Made by a program: the position numbers and the translations under genes
Part shown: piece by piece, positions 8,436 through 18,699 of the stretch
How positions within the stretch are numbered: the stretch's first letter is position 1
How the letters are laid out: each line of letters starts with the position of its first letter
Assembly: GCA_964391015.1 (NCBI GenBank)
Contig: CAYMKU010000013.1
Coordinates: 1 to 64,000, forward strand
Origin: XYD12-FULL-36-8 sp964391015
Lineage (GTDB): Bacteria > Bacteroidota > Ignavibacteria > Ignavibacteriales > Ignavibacteriaceae
Direction: 5' to 3'
Length of the DNA: 64,000 nt
Notes under the pieces: generated by a model
Seen by the model: only the letters and a program-made list of their open reading frames with translations
Database searches by the model: none
What the model was told of the DNA's origin: nothing

Positions 8436-11400
8436 ATGAAAAAATTCTTATTAGTTCTTTTAACCGCTTCTATTTCGAGCTTATCCTTTGCTCAATCAGA
8501 TACAGCGTTAGTGCTTTCCGAAATTATGTTCAATCCGCAATCTGGCAATAATGAGTTCATCGAAGTTTATAACCGAAGCGAATCGCAAAGTTTTGATCTC
8601 ACCAATTACAAAATTATTTATTACACTTCGAATGCTGATGTAATTATTTCTGCTGGGTTCGGGACAGTTCTTCCTCCTAAATCTTTTGCAGTTATTTTGG
8701 AAGGTGATTATGATTTTGCATCTGGAATTTATAATTCAATAATCCCAATAAGTGCGCTTAAGCTAAAAATCTCTGATAACTCGTTTGGTACATCTGGAAT
8801 GGCCAATACATCTAATAGACCGATTTGGTTTGTAAATGCTGTGAACGATACTCTCGACCAATATACTTATTCCGCAAACAACGGAACAGGTTACTCTGAA
8901 GAAAAGATAATTATGAACCATGATAGCTTGTCCAGCAATTGGGCAAACTCTCAATTGTTTAATGGCTCTCCTGGATTTAAAAATTCCGTTACCCCGCTTA
9001 ATTACGATCTGAAGTTAAAAAGTTTAATTATTACACCTCCAATTCCAATTCAAGGTGATAATGTTCAGATCTACAGTACTATCAGCAATAGCGGAATATT
9101 AAATGCTTCATCTTACAAAATCGAAATTTTTAATGATGTGAACTTCGATTCAGTTGGAAGCATTTCAGAAATTATTTACACTAATACATTTTCAAACCTA
9201 CTTCCAAATGATTCTATTAAGATAAATACTGCTCTCCAATCAATCGCTGCTGGAAATTATCAAATCATTTCTAAAGTAACCTTTAATTTAGATGAGGACA
9301 CAACTAACAATAAAAAGATTTTACGATTTAACGTATATCCCCCCGGAAATAATTATAACGATTTGGTGATAAACGAAATAATGTATGCACCAAATACAAA
9401 TGGGCCGGAATGGATAGAATTGTATAACAAAACTAATGAGCCAATTAATTTGAAAAAATGGAAACTTAGTGACAATTCAACCTTTGTAACAATCACCACG
9501 AGAGACGTAATGGTTCAGCCACTATCATTTTTTGTTTTAAGCAAGGATTCATCAATCATAAATTATTTCCCAAATATTTCGAATTTTATTTCATTCAGTT
9601 TGCCTGCATTGAACAACACTGGTGATGCTGTTGTATTAAAAGATTCTCTTTCCACCTTAATAGATAGCTTAAGCTACTCTCCAGATTGGGGAGGAAATAC
9701 TGATGGAAAATCATTAGAAAGAATTGCTGTAAATTCACCAAGCACGTTAAGAGAAAACTGGGGGACATCTCAAAGTATTTTTAAAGCTACACCAGACTAT
9801 GTTAATTCTCTTACTCTTAAAAACTTTGATTTAAAAGTCTCTCACTTCAAAACAAAAAAAGAATTTGCAATTGTTGGCGGGACTGCAGATTTTGAAGTCA
9901 ACGTTATAAATAAAGGATTTAACTCTTCGTCAAATTATCTGCTAGAATTTTACAATGACATAAACCGGGATTCCATTCCACAGTTAACAGAAATGATTGG
10001 ACAAATAAATGGCAACTCCCTAACTTCTGGCGATAGCTCATTATCCGAATTTTCAACCTCTAATTTTAATCTGGGAAAAAATTACTTCATCGCCAAACTT
10101 GTTGTCTCACCAGATGATGATACCACAAATAACTTTGCATTTGCAACTATTCAAGGAGTAACGGTAAATGAAATTAGAAACGATATTGTTATTAACGAAA
10201 TTATGTATGCACCAACTTCACCTGAACCAGAGTGGATAGAAATTTACAATCGCAGCAGTAAGATAATTAATCTGAAGAATTATAAAATTTCAGATAATTC
10301 CGATACTGTTGTTGTTATTTTAAATTCTATAATTCTAAATCCGGGAGAATATTTTCTGATCGCTTCAGACACAACAATAAAGAAGTATTACAATGTGCTC
10401 TCGCGTTTTGTTTCGGCAGACATCCCATCTCTCAACAACTCCGGCGATAAATTAATTTTGCTTGATTCGCTAAACCGTACGATAGATTCGCTTCAATATT
10501 TTTCTGCCTGGGGAGGAAACAATGGCAAATCACTTGAGCGACTTAATACTGAACAATCACCAATTGATTCATCGAATTGGAAAACTTCTCAGTCAAAATA
10601 TAAAGCCACGCCAGGATATATCAACTCAATTTCTGCAAAGAATTTTGACGTACAGGTTGCTGATATAATTTACAATCCTGCATTTCCGTTTTTCGGTAAC
10701 AATGTTCTTGTCTCTGCTAAAGTTAGAAACACAGGAACAAATACTGCCAATTTCAATTTAAAGCTTTATGAAGATACCGATCTAGACTCGATTCCAAACA
10801 GCTTAATTGAAGCTATTGATGGGGTTAATTTATTTCCCTCAGATTCTATTATTGTTCGGTTTAATTTAACAATAACCAATCTTCAGAATGAAAAAGCATT
10901 TTATGTAAGAGCAGATATCCCTCAAGATCAGGATACAAGCAATAATTACTTTTATAAAAAAATATTTCCTGGTTACCCGCCAAGTACCGTTTTAATAAAT
11001 GAAATAATGTACTCGCCCATAAATGGTGAGCCCGAATGGGTGGAAATTTTAAACAACTCTAATGATTCGATTAATTTGAAGAATTGGAGCGTGACAGATG
11101 TTTTTACAACTCCAGTTACTGCTAAAATTACTGATGAAATTTATCTTAAAGGAAAATCATTTTTAACTTTGGCAAAGGATACAACGCTTCATTATTTTCA
11201 TAGAGTAATTCCTTCAAGGATAGTAAAAGTCAATCTCCCCAGCTTAAATAATGATATTGATGGCGTTGTACTGAAAGACAACCGTGGGGTCACGATTGAT
11301 TCAATAAAATATTTTAGTGATTGGGGTGGAACAAGTGGTAAATCGTTAGAAAGGATGTTATATACTGCTCCATCAAATCTTCCTGGTAACTGGAACTCTT

Positions 11401-13112
11401 CAACAGATATTGAACTAAGTACGCCGGGAAGAATCAACAGCATCACACCCAAGCAGTTTGATCTCTCGGTAGCGGAGATTTCATTTACTCCTCGTTTCCC
11501 CATCAAGGGTGACAACGTTTTTATAAATGTTAAAACTAAGAATAATGGTTCGTCCTCAGCTAACAATTTTTCAATTGAGTATTTTGTAGACACAGATTCA
11601 AACCAAATAGTCGATCATCTCTTAACCAAAATTAATGGCTTAAATTTAGGTTTGGGAGATTCTTCCATTTTCACTTCTACGATTTCAATCAACAATCTTC
11701 GATCAAAAATTTTAACAGCAGTTAGAATTGTTTTCTCAAACGATGAAGACACTCTGAACAATTATTTTGAAAAATCAGTCGAGCCTGGCTTCCCCGAAAG
11801 GTCAATCATCATAAATGAAGTTATGTATGCTCCGGTAAATGGTGAACCGGAATGGGTTGAGCTAGTAAATATTTCTGATAAAGCAATTGATGTTAAAGAT
11901 TGGTTTGTGAGCGATATATTAAACACACCAACAAAAGTTTTTATAACTAATTCAAATTTAGAAATTCAACCTGAAGAATATTTTGTTTTAACACGCGACA
12001 CTTCATTTTACAATTTTCATTCTCCCAATAATTACAAAGTGATAATTGTGAACTTTGGATCACTTGGTAATACGGAAGATGGAATTATTATTTACGATTT
12101 CCGAAATGGTATTATAGATAGCTTTTTCTATAAATCTTTCTTCGGAGGAGCTAGTGGATATTCCTTAGAAAGAATTTCGCCAAGCCAGCCAACAAATGAA
12201 ATCGGCAATTGGATTACTTCATTAAGTCCTAATCGAAGTACACCAGGAAATCAGAACTCTATTTTTAATATTCCGGTCTACCAGAAAAATGATTTAGTAA
12301 TAAACGAAATTATGTTTGATCCTGATATAGACAACAGTGAATTTATAGAATTTCTGAACGTTTCAGAAGACTCAATCAATGTTGGCGGATGGAAAATTGA
12401 AGATGAAGATCCAAATGCGAATAAACTTTCAAATACAAGCCTACAACTTCCACCTGAGCAATATTTTTTATTGATCGCTGATTCACTTACTGTTGATAAA
12501 TATAATTTACAATCCTATCCATATAAATTTGTGGTTGGCGAATCAAGTCTTGGTTTGATAAATACCGGCGAGTTAATTCTGCTTAAGGATGCACGTGATA
12601 ACACAATTGACTCTATTTGGTATTCTGATAAATGGCATAATAAAAACTTTGTCACGACTAAAAATATTTCACTTGAAAGAATAAACCCTAGGCTCAATGG
12701 AAATGATCCCAAGAATTGGAGCAGCAGTGCAAATCCAAATGGAGCGACACCAGGAAATCCAAATAGTATTTTTACAGAGAACCAAAACCGTTTAAGCAAT
12801 ATTTCAGTTTCACCAAATCCCTTTTCTCCAGATAATGATGGCTTTGAGGACTTTGCAATTATAAATTACACCTTAAGTCAGCAAACATCTCAGGTTAGAA
12901 TAAAAATCTTCGACAGCAAAGGAAGATTGGTTCGAGCATTAACCAACAACCAGGCAAGCGGATCTGTTGGTTCGGTCGTATTCGACGGCATTGGAGATGA
13001 TGGAGCAGCATTACGAATTGGTATTTACATTATCTTTCTTGAAGCTTTGAACGAAACAGCTGGAGTAGTTGAAAATCTTAGGACTGCGGTTGTAATTGCG
13101 AGGAAACTATGA
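8436..13112 (+). CDS. giant surface protein with six lamin-tail domains
   Basis: 1558 residues from the preferred ATG at 8436, where MKKFLLVLLTASISSLSFAQ is a clean signal peptide; an upstream in-frame ATG at 8424 adds only four residues. Six lamin-tail (LTD) domains start with variants of INEIMYAP-x-x-x-EPEWIE, near residues 30, 312, 588, 855, 1130 and 1290. Four intervening CARDB-like beta-sandwich domains contain a DTTNN motif. The C-terminus has SVSPNPFSPDNDGFED followed by an FlgD-like Ig fold, a form of sorting/anchoring tail seen in Bacteroidota. It is probably secreted or cell-surface and may bind nucleic acid or polysaccharide. No enzyme domain is visible. Confidence 0.8.
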   Translation: MKKFLLVLLTASISSLSFAQSDTALVLSEIMFNPQSGNNEFIEVYNRSESQSFDLTNYKIIYYTSNADVIISAGFGTVLPPKSFAVILEGDYDFASGIYNSIIPISALKLKISDNSFGTSGMANTSNRPIWFVNAVNDTLDQYTYSANNGTGYSEEKIIMNHDSLSSNWANSQLFNGSPGFKNSVTPLNYDLKLKSLIITPPIPIQGDNVQIYSTISNSGILNASSYKIEIFNDVNFDSVGSISEIIYTNTFSNLLPNDSIKINTALQSIAAGNYQIISKVTFNLDEDTTNNKKILRFNVYPPGNNYNDLVINEIMYAPNTNGPEWIELYNKTNEPINLKKWKLSDNSTFVTITTRDVMVQPLSFFVLSKDSSIINYFPNISNFISFSLPALNNTGDAVVLKDSLSTLIDSLSYSPDWGGNTDGKSLERIAVNSPSTLRENWGTSQSIFKATPDYVNSLTLKNFDLKVSHFKTKKEFAIVGGTADFEVNVINKGFNSSSNYLLEFYNDINRDSIPQLTEMIGQINGNSLTSGDSSLSEFSTSNFNLGKNYFIAKLVVSPDDDTTNNFAFATIQGVTVNEIRNDIVINEIMYAPTSPEPEWIEIYNRSSKIINLKNYKISDNSDTVVVILNSIILNPGEYFLIASDTTIKKYYNVLSRFVSADIPSLNNSGDKLILLDSLNRTIDSLQYFSAWGGNNGKSLERLNTEQSPIDSSNWKTSQSKYKATPGYINSISAKNFDVQVADIIYNPAFPFFGNNVLVSAKVRNTGTNTANFNLKLYEDTDLDSIPNSLIEAIDGVNLFPSDSIIVRFNLTITNLQNEKAFYVRADIPQDQDTSNNYFYKKIFPGYPPSTVLINEIMYSPINGEPEWVEILNNSNDSINLKNWSVTDVFTTPVTAKITDEIYLKGKSFLTLAKDTTLHYFHRVIPSRIVKVNLPSLNNDIDGVVLKDNRGVTIDSIKYFSDWGGTSGKSLERMLYTAPSNLPGNWNSSTDIELSTPGRINSITPKQFDLSVAEISFTPRFPIKGDNVFINVKTKNNGSSSANNFSIEYFVDTDSNQIVDHLLTKINGLNLGLGDSSIFTSTISINNLRSKILTAVRIVFSNDEDTLNNYFEKSVEPGFPERSIIINEVMYAPVNGEPEWVELVNISDKAIDVKDWFVSDILNTPTKVFITNSNLEIQPEEYFVLTRDTSFYNFHSPNNYKVIIVNFGSLGNTEDGIIIYDFRNGIIDSFFYKSFFGGASGYSLERISPSQPTNEIGNWITSLSPNRSTPGNQNSIFNIPVYQKNDLVINEIMFDPDIDNSEFIEFLNVSEDSINVGGWKIEDEDPNANKLSNTSLQLPPEQYFLLIADSLTVDKYNLQSYPYKFVVGESSLGLINTGELILLKDARDNTIDSIWYSDKWHNKNFVTTKNISLERINPRLNGNDPKNWSSSANPNGATPGNPNSIFTENQNRLSNISVSPNPFSPDNDGFEDFAIINYTLSQQTSQVRIKIFDSKGRLVRALTNNQASGSVGSVVFDGIGDDGAALRIGIYIIFLEALNETAGVVENLRTAVVIARKL

Positions 13113-13160
13113 GTAGCAATTATTTTTCATTTTGCAATTTGGAACAAAAATTTATCAACT

Positions 13161-13694
13161 GTGGGTCATATAAAAGTCGATAAGGGTATCTTTCTTTCTC
13201 AGATTAGATTGAAAGATGTAGAACAGCTTGTTATGTATTTAAATGACAAAGAAATATACAACAACACTCTTACTGTCCCCTTCCCCTACACCAAAGCAGA
13301 TGGGGAATATTTTGTTCAACTTTGCGAAAAGAAAAAGAGGAAGTACGGAAAAAATATCAATTGGGCTATTAGAGATAAAAATAAAAAGTTAATCGGCGGA
13401 TGCAGTTTCCATATGAAATATCCTCGTAACTCAAGGAAAGACGAAATTGGTTATTGGCTTGCTCGACCATATTGGAACAAGGGAATAATGACTAAGGTTG
13501 TGAACAAACTTTGCGAGATTGGATTTACAAAATTCAAGCTTAAAAAAATTGAAGCCACTGTTTTTATTCACAACAATGCCTCTTGCCGAGTTCTTGATAA
13601 AGCAGGATTTCAGCTCAAAGGAGTGTTTCGTAAATCGATAAAAAAGGGAAACAAATTTGTTAATGTTAAATTATTTCTCAAAGAAAAAAATTAG
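13161..13694 (+). CDS. GNAT-family N-acetyltransferase (RimJ/RimL type)
   Basis: 177 residues with a GTG start at 13161. The fold is that of acetyl-CoA-dependent N-acetyltransferases: IRLKDVEQLVMYLND at the N-terminus, EIGYWLARPYWNKGIMTKVV as the acetyl-CoA binding region, and VFIHNNASCRVLDKAGFQLKGVFRKS, the typical RimJ/RimL ending. The substrate could be a ribosomal protein N-terminus or a small molecule and cannot be told. It follows the lamin-tail gene by 48 bases. Confidence 0.85.
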   Translation: MGHIKVDKGIFLSQIRLKDVEQLVMYLNDKEIYNNTLTVPFPYTKADGEYFVQLCEKKKRKYGKNINWAIRDKNKKLIGGCSFHMKYPRNSRKDEIGYWLARPYWNKGIMTKVVNKLCEIGFTKFKLKKIEATVFIHNNASCRVLDKAGFQLKGVFRKSIKKGNKFVNVKLFLKEKN

Positions 13695-14304
13695 ATCGAT
13701 GTGAGTTATAATCACATTACTCTACAAAAGGAATATCTTGAATTGCTTCTGAACAAAAACAATTGCAATTTATAGATAGTAATTCAAATTGATTTCCGGA
13801 CGGAGACAGATTAGATTTTTACTGTTGGATTCCCTCCATGATAACATGTTTAGATCTCCTCCACAACAAATTATTTTTACGGAAGTCTAAATTGCTGACT
13901 AAAATAAAATCTGCATTTCGTAACTCGGCTTTCCGCTCAGGAATTCATGATCATTTTTCTATTTTAAGTTTTTCGAGAGGATTTTTTTCTTCTCCATCTG
14001 GTCAATTCTACTGTATTATTTTATTCGTCAAAAATAAATTTAAGGTTTTAAATTTCTTCGCATACATTTTTACTGGCATTATTATTGTCTCAAATTTGAC
14101 CAATGTGTGGTCATCAAACTAAAATTTAGTTTAAAATTTAATCACTGACTTTTATTGTAGTGTAATAATACTTCATAAAAATAAATTGTTAGTTTAGGCT
14201 GGTTCGATTGAATTTCAGATTGTTAATCATTTAGTGGAGAGATAATTAAATCATTTCTAATGTATCCAAAATAACTTATTTAATAACAATTCTAGGAGTA
14301 AATA
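13695..14304. other. 610-base region without a convincing gene
   Basis: Right after the GNAT stop is an inverted repeat, ATGTGA and TCACAT separated by seven bases (13699-13717), with no T-tract. An open frame at 13838-14122 would encode 94 residues, but it has no family resemblance, biased composition and no ribosome site, so I do not call it. The right end holds the leader of the next gene, with a clear AGGAG before its ATG. Confidence 0.4.
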
Positions 14305-16065
14305 ATGAAAAATATAATTCTACTTTTTATAGTGGGATTTATTTCTGCGTCAGTCGCACAAGAGTTCCCTGTTCCTTCCAATACTTCTGGTTTCTTCAAT
14401 TTTAATCCAAGCATTTTTGATAGAACAGAAATTAATTTACCGGTATCCAGTCAACCAGTCTGGTCTATGCTGGATAGAATGGAATTAAGTGAAAGAAATA
14501 ACTCACTAATTGACATTGAATATAATAGTGATGCATTAAGTGCCACGTTCAAACAGATTACTACGCTTTGGAATAAGGGCAAATTCAATGAGGCCTTAGA
14601 TTTGTTCCGCTCCATTGATGATAATGATTTGAAAGGCGTGAGCATCGGCATTAATTGGAAAGTTCCTACTCCTACCGTTGACCAAGCAAAATGGGGAACT
14701 GATGTAAGAATTGGTAATCGCGATTCAATAGAAATTGTTTCACTGGCCTTTCAAAAATCAACTGGAAATTTGTTTGCTATTCTTGTTTATCAAGAATTAG
14801 GCGGATACTATTATACGGTTAATCTTTCATCTAATGGTGGTACAACCTGGACTGAGACTTTTGTATATTCTGCTGGTGGTCCTATAAAAATAGTTTCTGC
14901 GAGCGCAACAGTTGTTGATTCGTTTTGCTATGTTGGTTATGCTTATGAGGGTGCAAAAAATATTGGCAGACTAAGAAGATTTGAAACTTTAAATGGCGCA
15001 TCTGCAACTTTTATTGATGGAGCGGCTTTTAAAAATGTTCTTACACTAGCAGCGACCGACTCTGTGAAAGAAGTTGTTGTAAGTTCGAATCAAAATGATT
15101 TTAATAACAGACTGTACTTCGCCGCTATCACAAAAACTGACAGTTTAATCGGATTTTGGAATAATGAAGCAAATGTTACATATAATAAATATATTACTGC
15201 ATTTGTCGATGCAGATAAGGGATTAGATTTATCTTGGAATAATGGTTTTACTGGAACGAATTACACTTATTATCTCTTGGGGTCTTATGTCACAAAAACC
15301 AGGGGAATAAAATTCTTTGGTGTTTTAAATGACTCCTTAAAACAACTTGGAAATTTCTACACTGGTTTTGTCAATGACTATTCCTCAATTAGTGCTCATC
15401 ATGACACGATTACAGCCGCTTTTGAATATTCCTTTTATAACAGATATTTAGTCAGTTATAATGGTGGAACCACATGGGCTTTTGGGCTAGTCGGTGATAC
15501 TTTGGTAACTTCTGAGAGACCTGATATTGCCGCAGGAGATGGCGGTGTTGGAATTATTTATCGCTATTACACACCTACCCGCGAAGGGAGATTTGTATGG
15601 AGACCTATGGCTGGTGCATGGTCAACTCCTGTGAAGTACACCGACTACGAGCCATACTTTAATAAACCAGCGATAGAATATCTCGGAAATAAAAAGTTTG
15701 GAGTTGTATATCTCTGCTGGAGTTCACCTGTAGTAAGAGGTGCATATTTTGATTTAAACAATATGGCAACAGACATAGACGACCAATTCGCTGAACAACC
15801 AACAGACTTTAGCTTATTACAAAATTACCCGAATCCATTCAACCCAGCCACTTTGATAAGATATCAAATTCCGACTCAAAGTTCTGTTTCAATAAAAGTT
15901 TACGACGCTTTGGGAAATTTAATTCAATATTTGGTTAATGAAGAAAAACCTGCTGGGGTTTATGAATTGGAATTTAACGCTTCTAAACTTGCAAGCGGAG
16001 TTTATTTCTACACGATTCAAGCAGGTTCATTTGTACAAACCAAGAAAATGCTTTTAGTCCGTTAA
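14305..16065 (+). CDS. secreted T9SS cargo protein of unknown function
   Basis: 586 residues with good AGGAG spacing before the ATG. Residues 1-18 are a signal peptide ending in SVAQ. The middle shows SSNGGTTWTETF and YNGGTTWAFG, Asp-box-like turns typical of beta-propellers such as sialidase/BNR folds. The C-terminal 80 residues are a type A sorting domain: LLQNYPNPFNPATLIRYQIP, then VSIKVYDALGN and ASGVYFYTIQAG. It is therefore predicted to be exported and secreted or anchored through the type IX system. No catalytic residues could be assigned. A strong terminator hairpin follows. Confidence 0.8.
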   Translation: MKNIILLFIVGFISASVAQEFPVPSNTSGFFNFNPSIFDRTEINLPVSSQPVWSMLDRMELSERNNSLIDIEYNSDALSATFKQITTLWNKGKFNEALDLFRSIDDNDLKGVSIGINWKVPTPTVDQAKWGTDVRIGNRDSIEIVSLAFQKSTGNLFAILVYQELGGYYYTVNLSSNGGTTWTETFVYSAGGPIKIVSASATVVDSFCYVGYAYEGAKNIGRLRRFETLNGASATFIDGAAFKNVLTLAATDSVKEVVVSSNQNDFNNRLYFAAITKTDSLIGFWNNEANVTYNKYITAFVDADKGLDLSWNNGFTGTNYTYYLLGSYVTKTRGIKFFGVLNDSLKQLGNFYTGFVNDYSSISAHHDTITAAFEYSFYNRYLVSYNGGTTWAFGLVGDTLVTSERPDIAAGDGGVGIIYRYYTPTREGRFVWRPMAGAWSTPVKYTDYEPYFNKPAIEYLGNKKFGVVYLCWSSPVVRGAYFDLNNMATDIDDQFAEQPTDFSLLQNYPNPFNPATLIRYQIPTQSSVSIKVYDALGNLIQYLVNEEKPAGVYELEFNASKLASGVYFYTIQAGSFVQTKKMLLVR

Positions 16066-16091
16066 CGTGAAAATATTCATTTAAAATCTAG

Positions 16092-16121
16092 TGAAAGGGA
16101 GCTTCAGCTCCCTTTCATTTT
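16092..16121. terminator. bidirectional intrinsic terminator
   Basis: A perfect 12-base stem, TGAAAGGGAGCT and AGCTCCCTTTCA, with a two-base loop, followed by TTTTAT on the plus strand. It sits between the convergent T9SS cargo gene and the SppA-like gene, and can serve both. Confidence 0.8.
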
Positions 16122-16163
16122 ATAACATATTCACCGTATAAGCATGAAGTTTTGTAACGCTTA

Positions 16164-18578
16164 TTACTCTCCAATCACTTCCATATCCTCAAGAGGAATC
16201 ATGTGAAGAATCTTACCGTTATTTTCTAATCTAAATTTTAAGTGCTCAAGAATTTCATCTTTGGGAGTTTCCACACCAATTAATTTTGGAATGAACGAAC
16301 TAATGTTAAATAGTCCAGGCTCAGGACTTTCGGTTATTTCGTAGTCCCTTCCTTTCAAACCCGCTTTCTCAACTGCTATGTCTATTGCATCGGTTAAGTT
16401 TCCTATTACATCAACCAAACCAATTTCTTTTCCATCCAAACCAGACCAAACTCTCCCCCGCCCGATTGAATCTATGTCTTCAAAAGATTTTTTTCTTCCT
16501 AATGATACCTTAGTTACAAACTCTCTGTATGATCCTTTTATTACTGATTCCACCTTGTTTAATTCTTCTTCATTAAAATTTCTATCTGGCAAAGTCATTC
16601 CAAGAAGTGGAACAGTAAAACCAAATCCAAGATCAGCATGTTTTCCTTTTTTCACAAAATCTGTTGTCACACCTATTTTATCTTTCAGTTCTTTGTTATA
16701 GTAGAATGCTCCAATCACTCCGATTGAACCCGTAATTGTGTTTGGTGCAGCTACAATTGTATCGCCATACATAGACAACCAGTATCCGCCCGAACCAGCC
16801 ACATACCCCTGAGAAACAATTACCGGTTTCTTTCCTTTGGCTTTCATTATTGCCTCGGCAATAATGTCCGAAGCCAAAGCTAGTCCACCAGGAGAATCAA
16901 CACGAAGAATTATTGCCTTAACATTTTCATCATTAACTGCCGCATCTACGTCTTTTACAAGCTTGCGTGCTGTTATTCCATCATCCATTGCACAAGCTCC
17001 AAGAGCATAAATAATTACAACCTCTGGTTTTTTCCCCCAATAATTATCTTCCGGCAGTTTTAATTTTTCCAACGAGGAGATACTCGTAAATGGTTTCTTT
17101 TCACCTTCAAGACTTTCGATAACTTCTCCAACTTTATCCCATCGTCCAAGTGAATCAACTAAATTACTTTTTATAGCATCCTCCGATGAGAAGAATGGAT
17201 AGCTATCAACTAAACTATCAAACGTATCGTTAGAAATATTCCTGCTTAAACAAACATCTTTCTTAACTATATCGTAAAGGTCATCAACTATTGCCTGCCA
17301 TTGCTCGCGATCTGCTTCGCTCATCTCTGATCTAGCAAACGTCTCTGCTGCTGATTTATACTTGAAGTAACGCAATTCTGTAAAACCAACTCCTAATTTT
17401 TCGAGTGTTCCTTTGTAATAGGTTTTACCGAAAAGAAATCCTTCCAAAGTTAATGCGCCTTGTGGATCCATAATTATCTTATCCGCTATTGAAGCAAGAT
17501 GATATTCTTTAATCCCGGCTTGATCAAAATAAATGACAACTTTCTTTCCTGTGGACTTAAAATTCTTCAGTTCCTCTCTCAATTCCCAAATCATAGTACG
17601 ATTCGCACTAATGCCGGAGAGATTGATCGCTATTCCGGAAATTGATTTGTCCTCTTTCGCAATTTTTATTGAAGACAACAAATCAAAAAGAGTATTGGAA
17701 TTATCAAACAATTTGTATCGTTGATATTTAATTCCTCCAAGTAAATCTAAGTTAATGTATTTTTCTTTCGGAAAAAGTTCTCCCAGAACATTCCGATCAT
17801 ACTCTCCGATACGAATACCGTAAACATTATCTATGTTTTTGCTATCTTTATCATAACTTGAGAAGTATGTTAAACCAATTTTACCAAAGCTTAATTGTAA
17901 ACCCGCATTAAAAAATTTATTATCAAAATATCTTCCGACTATCCTTACTCCTGAAAAAGGTTCGACGGCAGCACCAACCGACCATTTTGCATCACCTGTT
18001 ATCCTCTTTTCTCTATAAACGTAATCGCCAAATACAGATACCCATTCATTACCAAAAGGACGAACAGCTAAATCAATTGCACCCTCACTGCCGCCTTCTG
18101 TTGGAAAATTCCCGACTAACCCAGTTGACAAGTAGTTATTAGGCCGAAATAATAAACCCAACGTATAAAGTTCGGAATGATTAAAAACTGATTTATCACC
18201 CGAAGACCATCCATAACCAAATCCAAAAGCAAATCCAGCATTTCCAAAAGCAGAAGTTAATTTATAATCAGTAACAGAAAATCCTGTTCGCTTTTGATGA
18301 ACAACACCAAATCCAAGATTTGGAACCGCAGTAAATAATCCCCAATGATTCAAATCAGTAATTTTTCTCCCCTGATCGGAGAAGGTAAAAAAAACATCCG
18401 GATTATTTAATGTCGCAAGCAATGATGGATTATCATAGCCGTAAAGTCCATATTTCATAGCGCCGGGTGATGTTAATCCAAATTGATTTTGAGAATAGTA
18501 AGACGAGAAATTAGGTTGCGCAATGACATTTACAATTAGAACTAGGTTTATGAAAAACAGTACAGAAAATGTTCTCAT
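16164..18578 (-). CDS. sppA: signal peptide peptidase SppA (67K type) with N-terminal barrel-like extension
   Basis: 804 residues; E. coli SppA has 618. A GGAGA site precedes the ATG, and residues 1-20 are a signal peptide. Residues from about 30 to 270 form a Gly/aromatic-rich, alternating beta region (for example GFAFGFGYGWSSG, LSFGKIGLTYFSSYD) that resembles an outer-membrane beta-barrel or PorV-like domain. The remainder is a tandem SppA. The catalytic Lys is Lys408 in KYKSAAETF and the Ser is Ser596 in GYVAGSGGYW; their spacing of 188 matches the family (200 in E. coli). The role is likely cleavage of signal peptides or misfolded membrane proteins. The extension suggests a periplasmic/outer-membrane location. 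Confidence 0.88.
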   Translation of the reverse strand: MRTFSVLFFINLVLIVNVIAQPNFSSYYSQNQFGLTSPGAMKYGLYGYDNPSLLATLNNPDVFFTFSDQGRKITDLNHWGLFTAVPNLGFGVVHQKRTGFSVTDYKLTSAFGNAGFAFGFGYGWSSGDKSVFNHSELYTLGLLFRPNNYLSTGLVGNFPTEGGSEGAIDLAVRPFGNEWVSVFGDYVYREKRITGDAKWSVGAAVEPFSGVRIVGRYFDNKFFNAGLQLSFGKIGLTYFSSYDKDSKNIDNVYGIRIGEYDRNVLGELFPKEKYINLDLLGGIKYQRYKLFDNSNTLFDLLSSIKIAKEDKSISGIAINLSGISANRTMIWELREELKNFKSTGKKVVIYFDQAGIKEYHLASIADKIIMDPQGALTLEGFLFGKTYYKGTLEKLGVGFTELRYFKYKSAAETFARSEMSEADREQWQAIVDDLYDIVKKDVCLSRNISNDTFDSLVDSYPFFSSEDAIKSNLVDSLGRWDKVGEVIESLEGEKKPFTSISSLEKLKLPEDNYWGKKPEVVIIYALGACAMDDGITARKLVKDVDAAVNDENVKAIILRVDSPGGLALASDIIAEAIMKAKGKKPVIVSQGYVAGSGGYWLSMYGDTIVAAPNTITGSIGVIGAFYYNKELKDKIGVTTDFVKKGKHADLGFGFTVPLLGMTLPDRNFNEEELNKVESVIKGSYREFVTKVSLGRKKSFEDIDSIGRGRVWSGLDGKEIGLVDVIGNLTDAIDIAVEKAGLKGRDYEITESPEPGLFNISSFIPKLIGVETPKDEILEHLKFRLENNGKILHMIPLEDMEVIGE

Positions 18579-18699
18579 ATTTTCTCCATTATTAATTTTG
18601 AGTAATCTTCAACTTCAATTGTGAGATTCACTTCAAATTAAAAATATTTATTTGATTTTTAGGTATTTTTGATTGGCAAAAGGTAATTATTCTAAATTT

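Noticed and set aside
13699..13717. CRP-like site ATGTGA-N7-TCACAT
   Set aside because: The spacer is seven instead of six bases and it lies just after a stop codon, far from the next start; more likely a weak hairpin.
13838..14122. 94-residue open frame between the GNAT and the T9SS cargo gene
   Set aside because: No ribosome site, Phe/Ser-rich chance-like composition, no family resemblance; more likely non-coding.
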